Source: UBA11591 sp040220895 (GTDB taxonomy: Bacteria; Bacteroidota; Bacteroidia; Flavobacteriales_E; Vicingaceae). From it: a stretch of 64,000 bases of DNA. Position numbers and translations under genes: made by a program. The DNA lies in assembly GCA_040220895.1 (NCBI GenBank), contig JAVJVY010000013.1, positions 1-64,000 of the forward strand, in the 5' to 3' direction. The notes beneath the pieces are model-generated. The model saw only the letters and a list, made by a program, of their open reading frames with translations, did no database searches and had not been told where the DNA came from. This document shows, piece by piece, positions 7,854 through 17,212 of this stretch (the stretch's first letter is position 1; each line of letters starts with the position of its first letter).

Positions 7854-8717
7854 TCAACCGAGATACGACTTCAATAAATGACTTCTGGAGGTATGCCTCA
7901 AACGCCGGATGGCTTTTTCTTTTATTTGCCTAACGCGCTCCCTGGTAAGATCAAATTTTGAACCAATTTCTTCCAAGGTCAGACCGTGGTTTGATCCCAA
8001 TCCAAAAAAGAGCCTAATAACTTCTCTTTCTTTTACATTTAGGGTTGACAGGGAACGTTCAATTTCATTTCTGAGTGATTCAACCATGAGTGTGTCGTCT
8101 GAATCGACGACTTCATTATTCGAAAGTACATCCAATAAACTCCCGCCTTCTTCTTCAGACAGGGGTGCATCAACGCTTACATGCCGGCCAGAAACTTTCA
8201 AGCTCTCTCTTATTTTATCTTCTGGAATGTCAAGAATTGACGATAACTCATGCACCGATGGTTCCCGTTCAAATTTCTGCTCGAGCTCAGAAAATGCACG
8301 GTTAATTCGGTTAATGGAACCAACCTGATTAAGAGGTAATCGTACAATGCGTGACTGCTCTGCCAGGGCTTGCAAAATACTCTGCCTTATCCACCAAACG
8401 GCATAAGAAATAAACTTAAATCCACGAGTTTCGTCGAAGCGTTGTGCAGCTTTGATCAAGCCCAAATTGCCTTCATTGATTAGATCCGAAAGTGTCAGCC
8501 CTTGGTTCTGGTATTGTTTGGAAACCGAAACGACAAATCGCAGGTTGGCTTTTACCAATTTTTCAAGTGCCAGGTCATCTCCCTTTTTGATCTGCTGGGC
8601 CAGTTCAACTTCTTGTTGAGCCGTGATCAGCTCAACCTTACCTATTTCTTGCAAGTACTTGTCGAGTGAAGCACTTTCCCTTTTGGTAATTGACCTACTG
8701 ATCTTGAGTTGTCTCAT
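7854..8717 (-). CDS. rpoD: primary RNA polymerase sigma factor (sigma-70 family)
   Basis: The housekeeping sigma factor. The 287 residues match the short Bacteroidota RpoD, which lacks region 1.1. Region 1.2 is present (SLDKYLQEIGKV, about residues 17-28). Regions 2.1-2.4 contain LVKANLRFV, DLINEGNLGLIKA and the -10-reading helix FISYAVWWIRQSI. Region 3 spans about 135-195. Region 4 ends with LTLEEIGSKFDLTRERVRQI, the -35-reading helix-turn-helix. Bacteroidota RpoD recognises TTTG/TAnnTTTG, which agrees with the boxes found in this window. A TATATTCG box lies at 8747-8754, 29 bases upstream of the ATG. Confidence 0.97.
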   Translation of the reverse strand: MRQLKISRSITKRESASLDKYLQEIGKVELITAQQEVELAQQIKKGDDLALEKLVKANLRFVVSVSKQYQNQGLTLSDLINEGNLGLIKAAQRFDETRGFKFISYAVWWIRQSILQALAEQSRIVRLPLNQVGSINRINRAFSELEQKFEREPSVHELSSILDIPEDKIRESLKVSGRHVSVDAPLSEEEGGSLLDVLSNNEVVDSDDTLMVESLRNEIERSLSTLNVKEREVIRLFFGLGSNHGLTLEEIGSKFDLTRERVRQIKEKAIRRLRHTSRSHLLKSYLG

Positions 8718-8746
8718 TGAAACTGATCTGAACCTAGAAAGCCTAA

Positions 8747-8754
8747 CGAATATA
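8747..8754 (-). promoter_or_regulatory. -7-like box TATATTCG upstream of rpoD
   Basis: One mismatch from TAnnTTTG on the minus strand. It ends 29 bases upstream of the rpoD ATG. The same octamer precedes the helicase gene at 48677. Confidence 0.35.
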
Positions 8755-8784
8755 GTAAATATTCCTTCAGGCCTGACCTGAAAA

Positions 8785-9693
8785 TCAGTCTAACTTAAGT
8801 GCTGATCCCGCTTGTTGGATACTCGCGTTTAGCTCAAAACCAATCAATACCACAAAGGCATTGAAATAGATCCAAAGTAGAATTACGATGAGGGTTCCAA
8901 TGGAACCATAAAGGGTATTGTACATGGCAAGGTTATTCACATACCATGAAAATGCCCACGATAGTAAAATGGAATTAATGGTAGTAAAAGTGCTCCCGGC
9001 CGAAAAAAATCGCCAGGCCTCGCGCTCCCTATTTCCAAAATAATAGAGAAAAGAAATGGCAAAATAATACATGGCAACGATTACAACCCATCTCGACGCA
9101 GTTACCAGATAGGCAATGGAAAAGTTCTCGAGTTGAATAAAATAATTTGCCGCGAAGGAAGAGAAAATGATGAGACCAATTCCGGTGATAAGTAAAGTTA
9201 TCAGTAAAAGCAAAATTAGAAATGCCACCCATTTCTGATGAAAATAATTTCTTTTTCGTTCAATGTGGATCGATTCGCTAAATGCTTCTAGCATGGCATC
9301 GACGCCGTTGGTGGCCAAATAGATCACGGCTATTGACAAAAACGAAAGCAATCCACCGCGTTGCCTGTTTATAATGTCGTCCAGGGTATTTTCTGTCAAT
9401 TCCCAGGCACTTTGTGGCAATAGATCTCGTATGACCTCCATTAGCCCTTCTTGAAAATTTTCGATTGGGATAAAGGGAATAAGGGTAAATAAGAAGATAA
9501 GGGCAGGAAAAAGTGATAAAAAAAACTGAAAAGAGAGGGAAGTGGCCCGGGTGTTCAGTGCGCCTTTCATTAAACCTTTGACGAAAAAAACTCCAACATT
9601 GTATAACGGAATTCCATCAAAGCCCGGCACAACAATGCGTTTACTTGCCCTGACTATCGGTAGGTTGTCTATTCGCTTAAGGAAGGAATTCAT
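8785..9693 (-). CDS. YihY/BrkB family inner-membrane protein
   Basis: A 302-residue polytopic membrane protein of the YihY/virulence-factor-BrkB family. About six hydrophobic segments are visible: near residues 46-68, 104-125 (FLSIAVIYLATNGVDAML), 150-175, 187-210, 222-242 and 255-282. The early GALNTRATSLSFQFFLSLFPALIF segment and the ATNGVDAML and GS-GTLI motifs are typical. The biochemical role of this family is not settled. The ATG overlaps the nadC stop by one base (TGATG), so the two are co-transcribed with nadC first. Confidence 0.88.
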   Translation of the reverse strand: MNSFLKRIDNLPIVRASKRIVVPGFDGIPLYNVGVFFVKGLMKGALNTRATSLSFQFFLSLFPALIFLFTLIPFIPIENFQEGLMEVIRDLLPQSAWELTENTLDDIINRQRGGLLSFLSIAVIYLATNGVDAMLEAFSESIHIERKRNYFHQKWVAFLILLLLITLLITGIGLIIFSSFAANYFIQLENFSIAYLVTASRWVVIVAMYYFAISFLYYFGNREREAWRFFSAGSTFTTINSILLSWAFSWYVNNLAMYNTLYGSIGTLIVILLWIYFNAFVVLIGFELNASIQQAGSALKLD

Positions 9694-10541
9694 CAGGGAA
9701 TTGCTTTAAGGCTTAAGTCCAGGCTTTTTACCTGATGCGTAAGGGCACCAACGCTTATGAAATCTACGCCGCTGGCGGCATAATTGGCGATGGTTTCTTC
9801 GGTGATACCTCCCGAGGCTTCGGTTTCGCAGCGACCCTGAATTAAGTCAATCGCAACTTTTATTCCCTCGGGAGTAAAGTTGTCGAGCATGATTCGATGC
9901 ACGCCACCGGCTGCAATGATCTGTTCAACTTCGCCCAAGTTTCTGGCCTCCACCTCAATTTTCAAATTTCGCTTGGTTTCATTCAGGTAGTTTTTGGTGC
10001 GCTTAATGGCCTCAGGTATTCCTCCGGCATAATCGATGTGGTTGTCTTTTATCATGATCATATCATAAAGTCCAAATCGGTGGTTCACCCCTCCACCGAT
10101 GCGGACTGCCCATTTTTCAAGTTCCCTGAATCCTGGCGTGGTTTTTCGAGTATCAAGGACTTTGCATTTGTAATCGGAAACCAGGCGAACATATCTTGCT
10201 GTGGCCGTGGCGATGCCACTCATTCTTTGCATGCAATTTAACACAAGGCGTTCGGCCTTTAAAATAGAACGCGCGTTGCCCGAAACTTCGAAAGCGATGT
10301 CACCGGGTTTTATTTCGACACCATCGCTTAAAAAAAATGAAATGCTTAATTCCGGGTCTATATGCCTGAAAATCTGCTCTGCCACTTCCACACCGGCTAA
10401 AATACCTGAATCTTTGACCAACAACTCAGCCTTGTTCAATTCATCGGCAGGAACACAGGCAAGCGAAGTATGGTCTCCGTCTCCAATGTCCTCGTTGAGT
10501 GCATGGGAAATAAAGTTTTCGAGGTTTATTGGATCTTGCAT
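9693..10541 (-). CDS. nadC: nicotinate-nucleotide pyrophosphorylase (carboxylating)
   Basis: Quinolinate phosphoribosyltransferase: makes nicotinate mononucleotide from quinolinate and PRPP in de novo NAD synthesis. 282 residues, the usual length. Signature segments are EDIGDGDHTS near the N-terminus, LNCMQRMSGIATAT, DTRKTTPGFR (phosphoribosyl/quinolinate-binding arginines and lysine), GGGVNHRFGLYDMIMIKDNH, EVEARN, IMLDNF and ASGGI...GVDFISVGALTH. The frame is open 24 codons upstream, but the ATG at 10541 (MQDPINLENF) begins the conserved domain. The gene diverges from rlmH and is followed by the BrkB-family gene with a one-base overlap. Confidence 0.95.
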   Translation of the reverse strand: MQDPINLENFISHALNEDIGDGDHTSLACVPADELNKAELLVKDSGILAGVEVAEQIFRHIDPELSISFFLSDGVEIKPGDIAFEVSGNARSILKAERLVLNCMQRMSGIATATARYVRLVSDYKCKVLDTRKTTPGFRELEKWAVRIGGGVNHRFGLYDMIMIKDNHIDYAGGIPEAIKRTKNYLNETKRNLKIEVEARNLGEVEQIIAAGGVHRIMLDNFTPEGIKVAIDLIQGRCETEASGGITEETIANYAASGVDFISVGALTHQVKSLDLSLKAIP

Positions 10542-10571
10542 GGTTAATTTATCAAGTTTATACTCATTCGT

Positions 10572-10579
10572 TATTTTTG
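10572..10579 (+). promoter_or_regulatory. -7 box TATTTTTG of rlmH
   Basis: An exact TAnnTTTG match 53 bases upstream of the rlmH ATG, in the rlmH/nadC divergent gap. No well-spaced -33 TTG was seen. Confidence 0.45.
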
Positions 10580-10632
10580 CCTCGAATGGCTGTAAATGTA
10601 GAAAATAAGGCAAAAGCGTAAAAGTCCGAAAA

Positions 10633-11103
10633 ATGAAAGTAAGACTGATCTGTATGGGAAAAACTAGTGACCCTTATTTAAAGGAGGGTATCTCTCTTTA
10701 TGCCAAAAGATTGGTGCATTATACAGATTTCAACTTGTTGGAACTTGATGAGATCAAGGGTTCAAAAAAAATGAGTCTGGATGATTACAGAAAACGAGAA
10801 GCAGATAAGTTGCGCCCTCACTTGACGGCTGAAAGGATCGTTCTGTTGGATGAAAAAGGAAAGTCGTATACATCGTTTGCTTTTGCAAAAATGATCAATC
10901 AACAAATGAACCAGGGCCTTAGAAGCATTGATTTTGTTGTGGGAGGTCCCTTTGGTTTCGATCAATCTATCCGGGAACTTGCCCACCAGAGCATGTCTTT
11001 ATCAGACATGACTTTTTCACATCAAATGGTTCGCCTGTTTTTTACAGAACAGCTGTATCGATGCATGACCATCATTAAGGGTGAATCGTATCATCACCCT
11101 TGA
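10633..11103 (+). CDS. rlmH: 23S rRNA pseudouridine1915 N3-methyltransferase
   Basis: A SPOUT-class SAM-dependent methyltransferase of about 156 residues, the usual size, acting on helix 69 of 23S rRNA. The N-terminal strand MKVRLICMGKT, the DEKGKSYTSFAFA segment, the knotted SAM site FVVGGPFGFD and the C-terminal signature MVRLFFTEQLYRCMTIIKGESYHHP-type tail (written here in parts: MVRLFFTEQLYR, then IKGESYHHP) are all present. It marks the left border of the polysaccharide locus: its last 29 bases overlap the convergent methyltransferase gene. Confidence 0.96.
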   Translation: MKVRLICMGKTSDPYLKEGISLYAKRLVHYTDFNLLELDEIKGSKKMSLDDYRKREADKLRPHLTAERIVLLDEKGKSYTSFAFAKMINQQMNQGLRSIDFVVGGPFGFDQSIRELAHQSMSLSDMTFSHQMVRLFFTEQLYRCMTIIKGESYHHP

Positions 11104-11965
11104 ATCGATAAAGCGCTTTGATCGATTCGCCCATGCCCAGAAGATCCAGAACCATGTTCGCGATCTTCTTTAATCCACGGTTAAACGCATTTTTTTCTAA
11201 AGCTATCCGGAGTTTTTCGTCGCGATTTTGACCGCTGCTGTGGTCCATTTCTATTCCTTTCTTACTGGTCACAAGGCGTTCGGCACTCAGGCCTTCTGCG
11301 TGAAGGCTTATCTTTTCAAAACCGTGGGAGATCAGCAGGTTGTGGATGGATTCTTTTGTGAAATAAACAAGGTGTTCGGGATAGCTCAATACGTTCCACT
11401 TTTCGTTCAAAAACCTCCGGTTCAATGAATTGAAATTTGGGGTGGTGAGGTAAAGTAATCCCCCTTTTTGCATGATGGATCTAATATGGCTGATGAACTC
11501 AGAGGTTAATTGTACGTGTTCGATCACTTCAAAAGCCGTCACCACACCGTAGCGGTTTTCCTTGAAATCAATTTGGCCAATTTCACCTTGATAAGTTGCT
11601 ATTCCTTTTGATTTGCATACTTCTATAGCGCGATCTGAAATTTCCGTTCCATGCGATTTCCATCCTCGTTCTGTAGAAACTTCAAGGAAAAAGCCCACTC
11701 CACAACCGACGTCCAAAAGGTTTCGCTGAGCCGAATACTTTTCAAATTCCCCGATAATCTCATGGTAACGTCTGACGGTAACCGGTGACTGGAAGTCGTC
11801 TCTACCATAATCCTCATAGTGGGCGAGAAGGTCCTGATTCGAAGGAATTCGATTCGAAAAAACCAATGAACAAGACCGGCATTTGTATAAATGATGCCTT
11901 GAATAACGCGGCATAACAAGAATACGCGTCGATAAACAGGATGGACAATGGCCCAGTTCGTTCAT
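11075..11965 (-). CDS. zinc-ribbon SAM-dependent methyltransferase (polysaccharide locus)
   Basis: A class I methyltransferase of 296 residues. The N-terminus has a CPSC...CRSC zinc-ribbon-like pair (about residues 8-36). The SAM motif I is LLDVGCGVGFFLE (about 99-111), followed by the acidic motif II/III region and the post-I segment VVTAFEVIEHV. This build (zinc ribbon plus Methyltransf_23-like domain) is frequent in O-antigen and exopolysaccharide clusters, where it methylates sugars or lipid-linked intermediates; the substrate here is unknown. The ATG overlaps the preceding glycosyltransferase stop by four bases. The 3' end overlaps rlmH by 29 bases, tail to tail. Confidence 0.82.
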   Translation of the reverse strand: MNELGHCPSCLSTRILVMPRYSRHHLYKCRSCSLVFSNRIPSNQDLLAHYEDYGRDDFQSPVTVRRYHEIIGEFEKYSAQRNLLDVGCGVGFFLEVSTERGWKSHGTEISDRAIEVCKSKGIATYQGEIGQIDFKENRYGVVTAFEVIEHVQLTSEFISHIRSIMQKGGLLYLTTPNFNSLNRRFLNEKWNVLSYPEHLVYFTKESIHNLLISHGFEKISLHAEGLSAERLVTSKKGIEMDHSSGQNRDEKLRIALEKNAFNRGLKKIANMVLDLLGMGESIKALYRFKGDDTIHP

Positions 11966-13170
11966 TTTAACAAATTGTATGCAGCCAGGTAACGCTCCTT
12001 GGCAAAAGATAATGACGCAGTAGCAAGGCCAACCTTCCTGATCTCAGCGCGGTCATATTTCATTATTTCCTCAACTTTTTCGGCCACTATTTGATTGCAT
12101 TCATCCACATTAATTAGCATTCCGACTTGGTGAACTGTGAAAATTTGGTCCAGATCACCCACACCTCGATTGGCAATGACCGGTAGGCCTGCCATGAGCA
12201 TCTCTCCGAGTTTTGTCGGAGAAGAAGCCCATTTAGAAAATGTCGGTCGTATGAAAAAGATGCCAAGATCGGCCAATTTCAAATATTCCGCAACCTCTGT
12301 TCTACCAGCTTTTCTTATGAGAATATTCGAGGGATCAACATTTTCATCTTTTGCCAGATTTAAAATCATTTCGCTGTCACCTTTGGTAACCCATAAGAAC
12401 CGATCAACCACTTTCGATTCTGAGAGCACACGAAAAGTACGCATCATTTCACGGGCCATGTACCAGGTTCCGAGCGACCCGACATACACCATTATTTTAT
12501 CAGCGTCAGACACATTTAGCTCTTTTCTCAGGGTCCTGCGTTCATCTACCATCGGTATTTTGAATAGATTTTCATCTGCACAGCAGGGAATGATGCTTAT
12601 TCCTTCTTTAACTATTTCGGGAACCTTCTTCATAATAATTTCTTTCCCTTTTTCGGTCAGGCTTATCACATGATCGGACGCTTTCCACCAATACAGTTCT
12701 TTCCTTTTTAAGTATCGGTACATCCATTGGTGTAATGGATTGGAGCGCTTCCAGATACCGCCTTCCAAGCGTTCGTCGGCCCAAAAACCCCGGATGTCAA
12801 ATAGCACTTTTATTTTGTGCCACCTTCGGATGCTAAATGCGGCAAATGCAGCGATATAACCGCGACAATGAAGCACCTCTGCTCTATCATACTTAACAAT
12901 CCCTCTGGCTTGGATCATCATGTCCGCAATATCATAAAAAGTAGAAAAGAGGGCGGGTTTTTTGTGGTATCTGCGAGCTGTCCATTGAATGCCGCGAGAG
13001 GTCAGATCGGCACGAATTTCATCCATCAATATTTTGGATCCACCTGCTTTCTCGTAGCTTAAAATATGAAAAGTGAGATCTTTTGATGCACAGGCTTTTA
13101 TATAGGGCAGCACCTGGGATCCCCCGAGGGAATCCGTCAATCCGTCATAGGTAATGTATAACACCTTCAT
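11962..13170 (-). CDS. glycosyltransferase, GT4-like (GT-B fold)
   Basis: 402 residues. The N-terminal strand MKVLYITYDGLTDSLGGSQ has the donor/acceptor glycine loop. The C-terminal half has the nucleotide-sugar-binding pattern, with VYVGSLGTWY near residue 227 and the signature region ending KLGEMLMAGLPVIANRGVGD (about 342-361), where the glutamate contacts the donor. The sugar specificity is not readable. It is the first gene of a two-gene minus-strand unit with the methyltransferase (ATGA overlap), and it diverges from the polytopic membrane protein at 13228. Confidence 0.88.
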   Translation of the reverse strand: MKVLYITYDGLTDSLGGSQVLPYIKACASKDLTFHILSYEKAGGSKILMDEIRADLTSRGIQWTARRYHKKPALFSTFYDIADMMIQARGIVKYDRAEVLHCRGYIAAFAAFSIRRWHKIKVLFDIRGFWADERLEGGIWKRSNPLHQWMYRYLKRKELYWWKASDHVISLTEKGKEIIMKKVPEIVKEGISIIPCCADENLFKIPMVDERRTLRKELNVSDADKIMVYVGSLGTWYMAREMMRTFRVLSESKVVDRFLWVTKGDSEMILNLAKDENVDPSNILIRKAGRTEVAEYLKLADLGIFFIRPTFSKWASSPTKLGEMLMAGLPVIANRGVGDLDQIFTVHQVGMLINVDECNQIVAEKVEEIMKYDRAEIRKVGLATASLSFAKERYLAAYNLLK

Positions 13171-13227
13171 GGCTCTTCTGCAATGTTACAATTTTGGATT
13201 AGTTTTGAATGAAAGACCCTACCATCA

Positions 13228-14598
13228 TTGATCGATTTCTTCGAAATAGAGCTGTCTATTATTTATTTACTTTTTATCTACTTGATCGCCGTGCAGATCA
13301 AGAGACGCCGGTCTAGATCGAATCCACTCTATAAGTATTTCATTCCGGGAATGATGGTACGGATTTTTGGCGGCATCGCGCTTTGCTTTATCTACTTGTT
13401 TTACTATTCGGGTGGTGACACGGTCAATTATTTTAAGGGTGCCGTATGCATGAACAATCTGATGTTCAAGAATTTTGATGTTTACATGAGCATCATGGGT
13501 GGTAATCTGAGTTTCGAGAACTACATGGCATTTGACCAGTTCACGGGCTACCCCCCGACATACATGTATCGCGATGAAAAGACCTTTGCCGTGGTTCGTT
13601 TCATCAACCCGCTGACCCTACTTTGTTTCAAGAATTTTTTACCAACTACCATTGTACTCTCGACCTTGGCTTATTCAGGTCCCTGGCGCTTGTTTCTATT
13701 GTTTTGCAGGGAATTCCCGGGCTTGTCGAAACAATTGGCTGTGGCCGTTCTTTTTATTCCTTCTGTGTTCTTTTGGGGTTCCGGATTGCTCAAGGATACA
13801 TTCACGTTTTCGGCCGTTTGTTGGTATACCTTTTCATTCTATAAAACTTTTATCGTAAAAGAAAAACGACTTATCTATTTTACTTACATCATCATGAGCT
13901 TATGGGTATTGATCTCAATTAAGCCTTATTTGTTCATTGCTATTTTCCCTGGTTCGGTGCTGTGGTTCACCTTCCATTTGCTCAATAAGATCGAAGGTTC
14001 GATGTTTCGGATCCTTTATTTTCCGATGGCGCTGGCACTAGGCCTTGGGGTGTCCTTCAGTCTCGTAAGTATTCTTGGGTCAGAACTGGGAAAATACGAG
14101 TTGAATAACCTGTTGGATGTGGCCATCATTACCCAAGATGACCTATCACGCGATACTTACGGACCAAACAGCTTTGACATTGGTGAATTCGACGGTTCGG
14201 TGGGCGACCTTGTCTCTAAGGCCCCGCTGGCCATAAGTGCCACTTTATTCAGACCATTTCTTTGGGAAATCAGGAACCCGGTCATGTTTCTGAGTGCCAT
14301 TGAGAATACCATTGTTTTGATCTTGTTTATCACCATGCTTATCCGAATAAAAATAAATGTCATTATACGGATCATCGCCGATCAACCTATCATTTTATTT
14401 TCAATGCTGTTTTCTATTTTTTTGGCCTATTCTGTGGGGCTTTCAACCGCTAACTTCGGTGCATTGGTTAGATACAAAATTCCGTTGCTTCCATACTTTC
14501 TCAGCAGTATCCTCATCATCCAGTATTACTATAAATACGGTGATAAGAACGAAGTAATGAAGGAAATGCAACTAGGAGAGCGCACTCATCGATCATGA
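13228..14598 (+). CDS. polytopic membrane protein, candidate polysaccharide polymerase
   Basis: A 456-residue membrane protein with about ten hydrophobic segments spread over its whole length. It has a large extracytoplasmic-looking loop near residues 70-125 (SGGDTVNYFKG through the FTGYPPTYMY region) and another near 285-340. I recognise no catalytic motif. Its place in the locus makes a Wzy-like polymerase or ligase a reasonable guess, nothing more. It lacks the cysteine, arginine and histidine motifs of exosortases. An in-frame TGA at 13210-13212 limits the start; the first usable codon is TTG at 13228. It is the only gene on its strand in this stretch, and its stop overlaps the convergent asnB-like gene by six bases. 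Confidence 0.72.
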   Translation: MIDFFEIELSIIYLLFIYLIAVQIKRRRSRSNPLYKYFIPGMMVRIFGGIALCFIYLFYYSGGDTVNYFKGAVCMNNLMFKNFDVYMSIMGGNLSFENYMAFDQFTGYPPTYMYRDEKTFAVVRFINPLTLLCFKNFLPTTIVLSTLAYSGPWRLFLLFCREFPGLSKQLAVAVLFIPSVFFWGSGLLKDTFTFSAVCWYTFSFYKTFIVKEKRLIYFTYIIMSLWVLISIKPYLFIAIFPGSVLWFTFHLLNKIEGSMFRILYFPMALALGLGVSFSLVSILGSELGKYELNNLLDVAIITQDDLSRDTYGPNSFDIGEFDGSVGDLVSKAPLAISATLFRPFLWEIRNPVMFLSAIENTIVLILFITMLIRIKINVIIRIIADQPIILFSMLFSIFLAYSVGLSTANFGALVRYKIPLLPYFLSSILIIQYYYKYGDKNEVMKEMQLGERTHRS

Positions 14599-16434
14599 AT
14601 AGCGCTGGTGCCACTCGACAAATTGAACCAGGGCCCAGATTCGTTTGTTCAAATAACTCTTCCCTGAGTAGAATTGATCTAGAAGTTCCTTCACTTCTTT
14701 AGGATCAAATACGTTACTTTTATTCAATACATCGGTTTCCAACCGACTCTGTACATATTCTTTTAGTTCAACCTTCATCCAATTTCTGATTGGCGCTCCA
14801 AAACCCCATTTCGGTCGGTATATGAATGATTTGGGCAGTACTTGTTCCAGGTATTTTTTAAGTATGATCTTGTGCATGTCTCCTTTGAACTTTAATTCTG
14901 TTGGCAAGTTCACGGCAAACTCAACCAGACGATGATCCAAAAACGGCAATCGTACTTCGAGTCCATGGGCCATTGATGCCATGTCCACCTTGTAGAGCAG
15001 ATCGTCCGGAAGATAATTTTCCAGGTCGAAAAGCGAGATGCGCAGGTATTCATCATCGGTCTTTTGGCAAATAGACCTCCAGGATGATCTTAACGTTTGA
15101 TTTTCATATTGACCTCCCATAAGCCGATTGATCTCCCTTTCGGAAAACATGTATTGCTCTTGTGACCAAATGTGGGGCCAATCCCTTTTTAGATCCCCGT
15201 AGTCAATCATTTCAGAAATTCTCGCAAACCGATCGGGTGCCTTTACCAATGCCGATGACAGCATACTTCTGGCAGAAGAACCAAGAATTTTATCTAATTT
15301 CTTCAGTCTGCGGTACCACCTGTAATGCCCATATCCCATGAACAATTCATCGCCACCGTCTCCGCTTAGGGCTACGGTAATTTCTTTTCTTGCTATTTCG
15401 CTGATCTTTGAAGTAGGATAGATGGAAGACACGGCAAATGGGGAATCGAAGCCACGGTTCACAGGGTCTAAATCGGCCAGCAGTTCATCGGGCTTCATTT
15501 GAATGACATTCAGATCACTGCCACACATAGATGCAATCTCTATTGCAAAATTGGTTTCATTAACCTCTGCGTCGTCAAAGCCAATGTGAAATGAAGCGCA
15601 ATCATTTTCCAAAAGATACATGGCCTGCAATACAGCCGAACTGTCGGTACCCCCGCTAAAAAAGGCTCCCAAAGGAACATCTGCACGATTTCTGAGCGCG
15701 ACAGAAGAATGAAAGAGCTCAGTGAATTGCACTAGGGCAGCCTTTTCTGAAATTTCTTCACTGACCCTTAACTTATCAGTGATATCGTAATAGCGATTTA
15801 TCTCCAGATTTCGGTCGTTGAGCACTAATTTTGATCCGTGCCCTAGTTTGTGAAAATACGCGTAAGGACTGCCCGGAGAAGGAATATATTCCAAAAAAAG
15901 ATAGTCACCAATGCTTTGAGTATCTAGCTGCTTTTCCAATGGTAGACAGAAGAGTGCCTTTAGTTCAGAAGCAAATGCGAAATTTAGTCCATCCCAGTAA
16001 TAGTAGAAGGGTTTTATCCCAAAGCGATCGCGCCAAGCATGTATTTTCCCGCTTTGCCGGTCGTAAATGACCATGGCGAACATGCCATTGAGTTTATCTA
16101 CAAAGGCGTCGCCCCATTTTACGAATGCTTCAAGTAAAATCTCCGTATCACATCCGGTCAGGGCTTTGTAATCCATTTCTTTGGCCAACTCCTGATAATT
16201 GTAGATCTCACCATTGTATACCATGACATAGCGCCCATCGCGACTGTAAAATGGCTGATTACCGTCGTCGCTGATGTCGAGTACCTTCAAGCGCCGATGT
16301 CCGAGTTCAATGCGCTCATCACTATAAAACCCAGAGGCATCGGGGCCTCGATGGCTTAATTCCACGGTCATTTTTGCAATGAGGGTCTTATCGACCAAGT
16401 CACCCCTTTTAAGATATCCGCATATTCCGCACAT
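14593..16434 (-). CDS. AsnB-type asparagine synthetase/amidotransferase, copy 1
   Basis: A glutamine-dependent amidotransferase of 613 residues. The class II glutaminase domain opens with the nucleophile Cys2 (MCGICG) and has HRGPDA near 28-33 and YNGEIYNY at 73-80. The ATP-pyrophosphatase loop is SGGTDSS (260-266), and the C-terminal LRLPFLDHRLVEF-type region follows. In polysaccharide loci such proteins are thought to amidate uronic acids or other carboxylates rather than make free asparagine; that is inference here. The start codon lies 26 bases inside the preceding transglutaminase-like gene, so translation is probably coupled. It ends the operon deacetylase, FemAB-like, transglutaminase-like, AsnB. 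Confidence 0.9.
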   Translation of the reverse strand: MCGICGYLKRGDLVDKTLIAKMTVELSHRGPDASGFYSDERIELGHRRLKVLDISDDGNQPFYSRDGRYVMVYNGEIYNYQELAKEMDYKALTGCDTEILLEAFVKWGDAFVDKLNGMFAMVIYDRQSGKIHAWRDRFGIKPFYYYWDGLNFAFASELKALFCLPLEKQLDTQSIGDYLFLEYIPSPGSPYAYFHKLGHGSKLVLNDRNLEINRYYDITDKLRVSEEISEKAALVQFTELFHSSVALRNRADVPLGAFFSGGTDSSAVLQAMYLLENDCASFHIGFDDAEVNETNFAIEIASMCGSDLNVIQMKPDELLADLDPVNRGFDSPFAVSSIYPTSKISEIARKEITVALSGDGGDELFMGYGHYRWYRRLKKLDKILGSSARSMLSSALVKAPDRFARISEMIDYGDLKRDWPHIWSQEQYMFSEREINRLMGGQYENQTLRSSWRSICQKTDDEYLRISLFDLENYLPDDLLYKVDMASMAHGLEVRLPFLDHRLVEFAVNLPTELKFKGDMHKIILKKYLEQVLPKSFIYRPKWGFGAPIRNWMKVELKEYVQSRLETDVLNKSNVFDPKEVKELLDQFYSGKSYLNKRIWALVQFVEWHQRYS

Positions 16435-17212
16435 AATTCAAATACTTGGTGATGGCAAAAAGTAAGATAAGGACGATCCATACCTTTTTGCTAAGAAACA
16501 GGGAAAGTCGTTGAAACCGTTTGAGGTTTGGTGCGAGTTCTTGATTGATGGTTGAATAATGCGCAGTTTTCGTACTCATGATGGACTCAAAGTTATCGTT
16601 GAATTGGTCTCCCGGAGTCTTTTTGTAAATCGATCTAAAATAAACGTTGTCGGAAAGTAAAGATTCGCTGGATGGACGTTTTTCGAATACAGGCTCGTAG
16701 TCACTGTCAAAGACGAACCAAGCTCCTGAAATGCGCACTTCAGTAATCAGGTGATTGTTCCATCCCACAGTTCTGAATTGGAAATTATAAGTCCTCAATA
16801 CTTCCTGAAAAACGATGTTGATCTGATTGCACACGGCCATGTTCTTTTTAAGGATCTCATCCGGCAATGCGATCATGCTTAAGTCGTCCCAAAATAAATA
16901 GCCCAGGAAGAATGCAATGTAGTTTTCGTGAAAATTGTACCGACTCGTGCCGTGGTAAAAGCGCAGACTTAAAACGCTGTCAATCAGTTCTGCAAATGCC
17001 AGGCTGTCTGTAAAAGGTCTATCGCCCCAATGTTTCAAAACCGTTGAATTCAACTCTCTGACATTGTCAACAACAGCTAGCTCTTTATCGTACTTACCCT
17101 TTATAGTATATTGATTAATGTCTTTAGGGGGAAGCATGACCGACAGTAAGGTCATCAGTGAAATAAACAAAGTCAGCCAGAGTAAAATTCGTTCCAGAAC
17201 CCGCCCTTTCAA
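16409..17212 (-). CDS. membrane-anchored transglutaminase-like protein
   Basis: 267 residues with a hydrophobic segment at each end (about 9-27 and 243-257), so the middle domain should be on one side of the membrane, probably periplasmic. The middle has a transglutaminase/cysteine-protease-like pattern: C128 in MAVCNQI, H154 in WNNHLITEV, and D169 or D171 in AWFVFDSDYE, in the usual Cys-His-Asp order. Such domains cleave or form amide bonds; the target here is unknown. The start is TTG, overlapping the FemAB-like stop as TTGA. The 3' end overlaps asnB copy 1 by 26 bases. The family call rests on the triad only. Confidence 0.68.
   Translation of the reverse strand: MKGRVLERILLWLTLFISLMTLLSVMLPPKDINQYTIKGKYDKELAVVDNVRELNSTVLKHWGDRPFTDSLAFAELIDSVLSLRFYHGTSRYNFHENYIAFFLGYLFWDDLSMIALPDEILKKNMAVCNQINIVFQEVLRTYNFQFRTVGWNNHLITEVRISGAWFVFDSDYEPVFEKRPSSESLLSDNVYFRSIYKKTPGDQFNDNFESIMSTKTAHYSTINQELAPNLKRFQRLSLFLSKKVWIVLILLFAITKYLNYVRNMRIS

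Noticed and set aside
13228..14598. Exosortase identity for the polytopic membrane protein
   Set aside because: The conserved cysteine, arginine and histidine motifs of exosortases were not found in the expected membrane-loop positions, and the protein is longer than usual.
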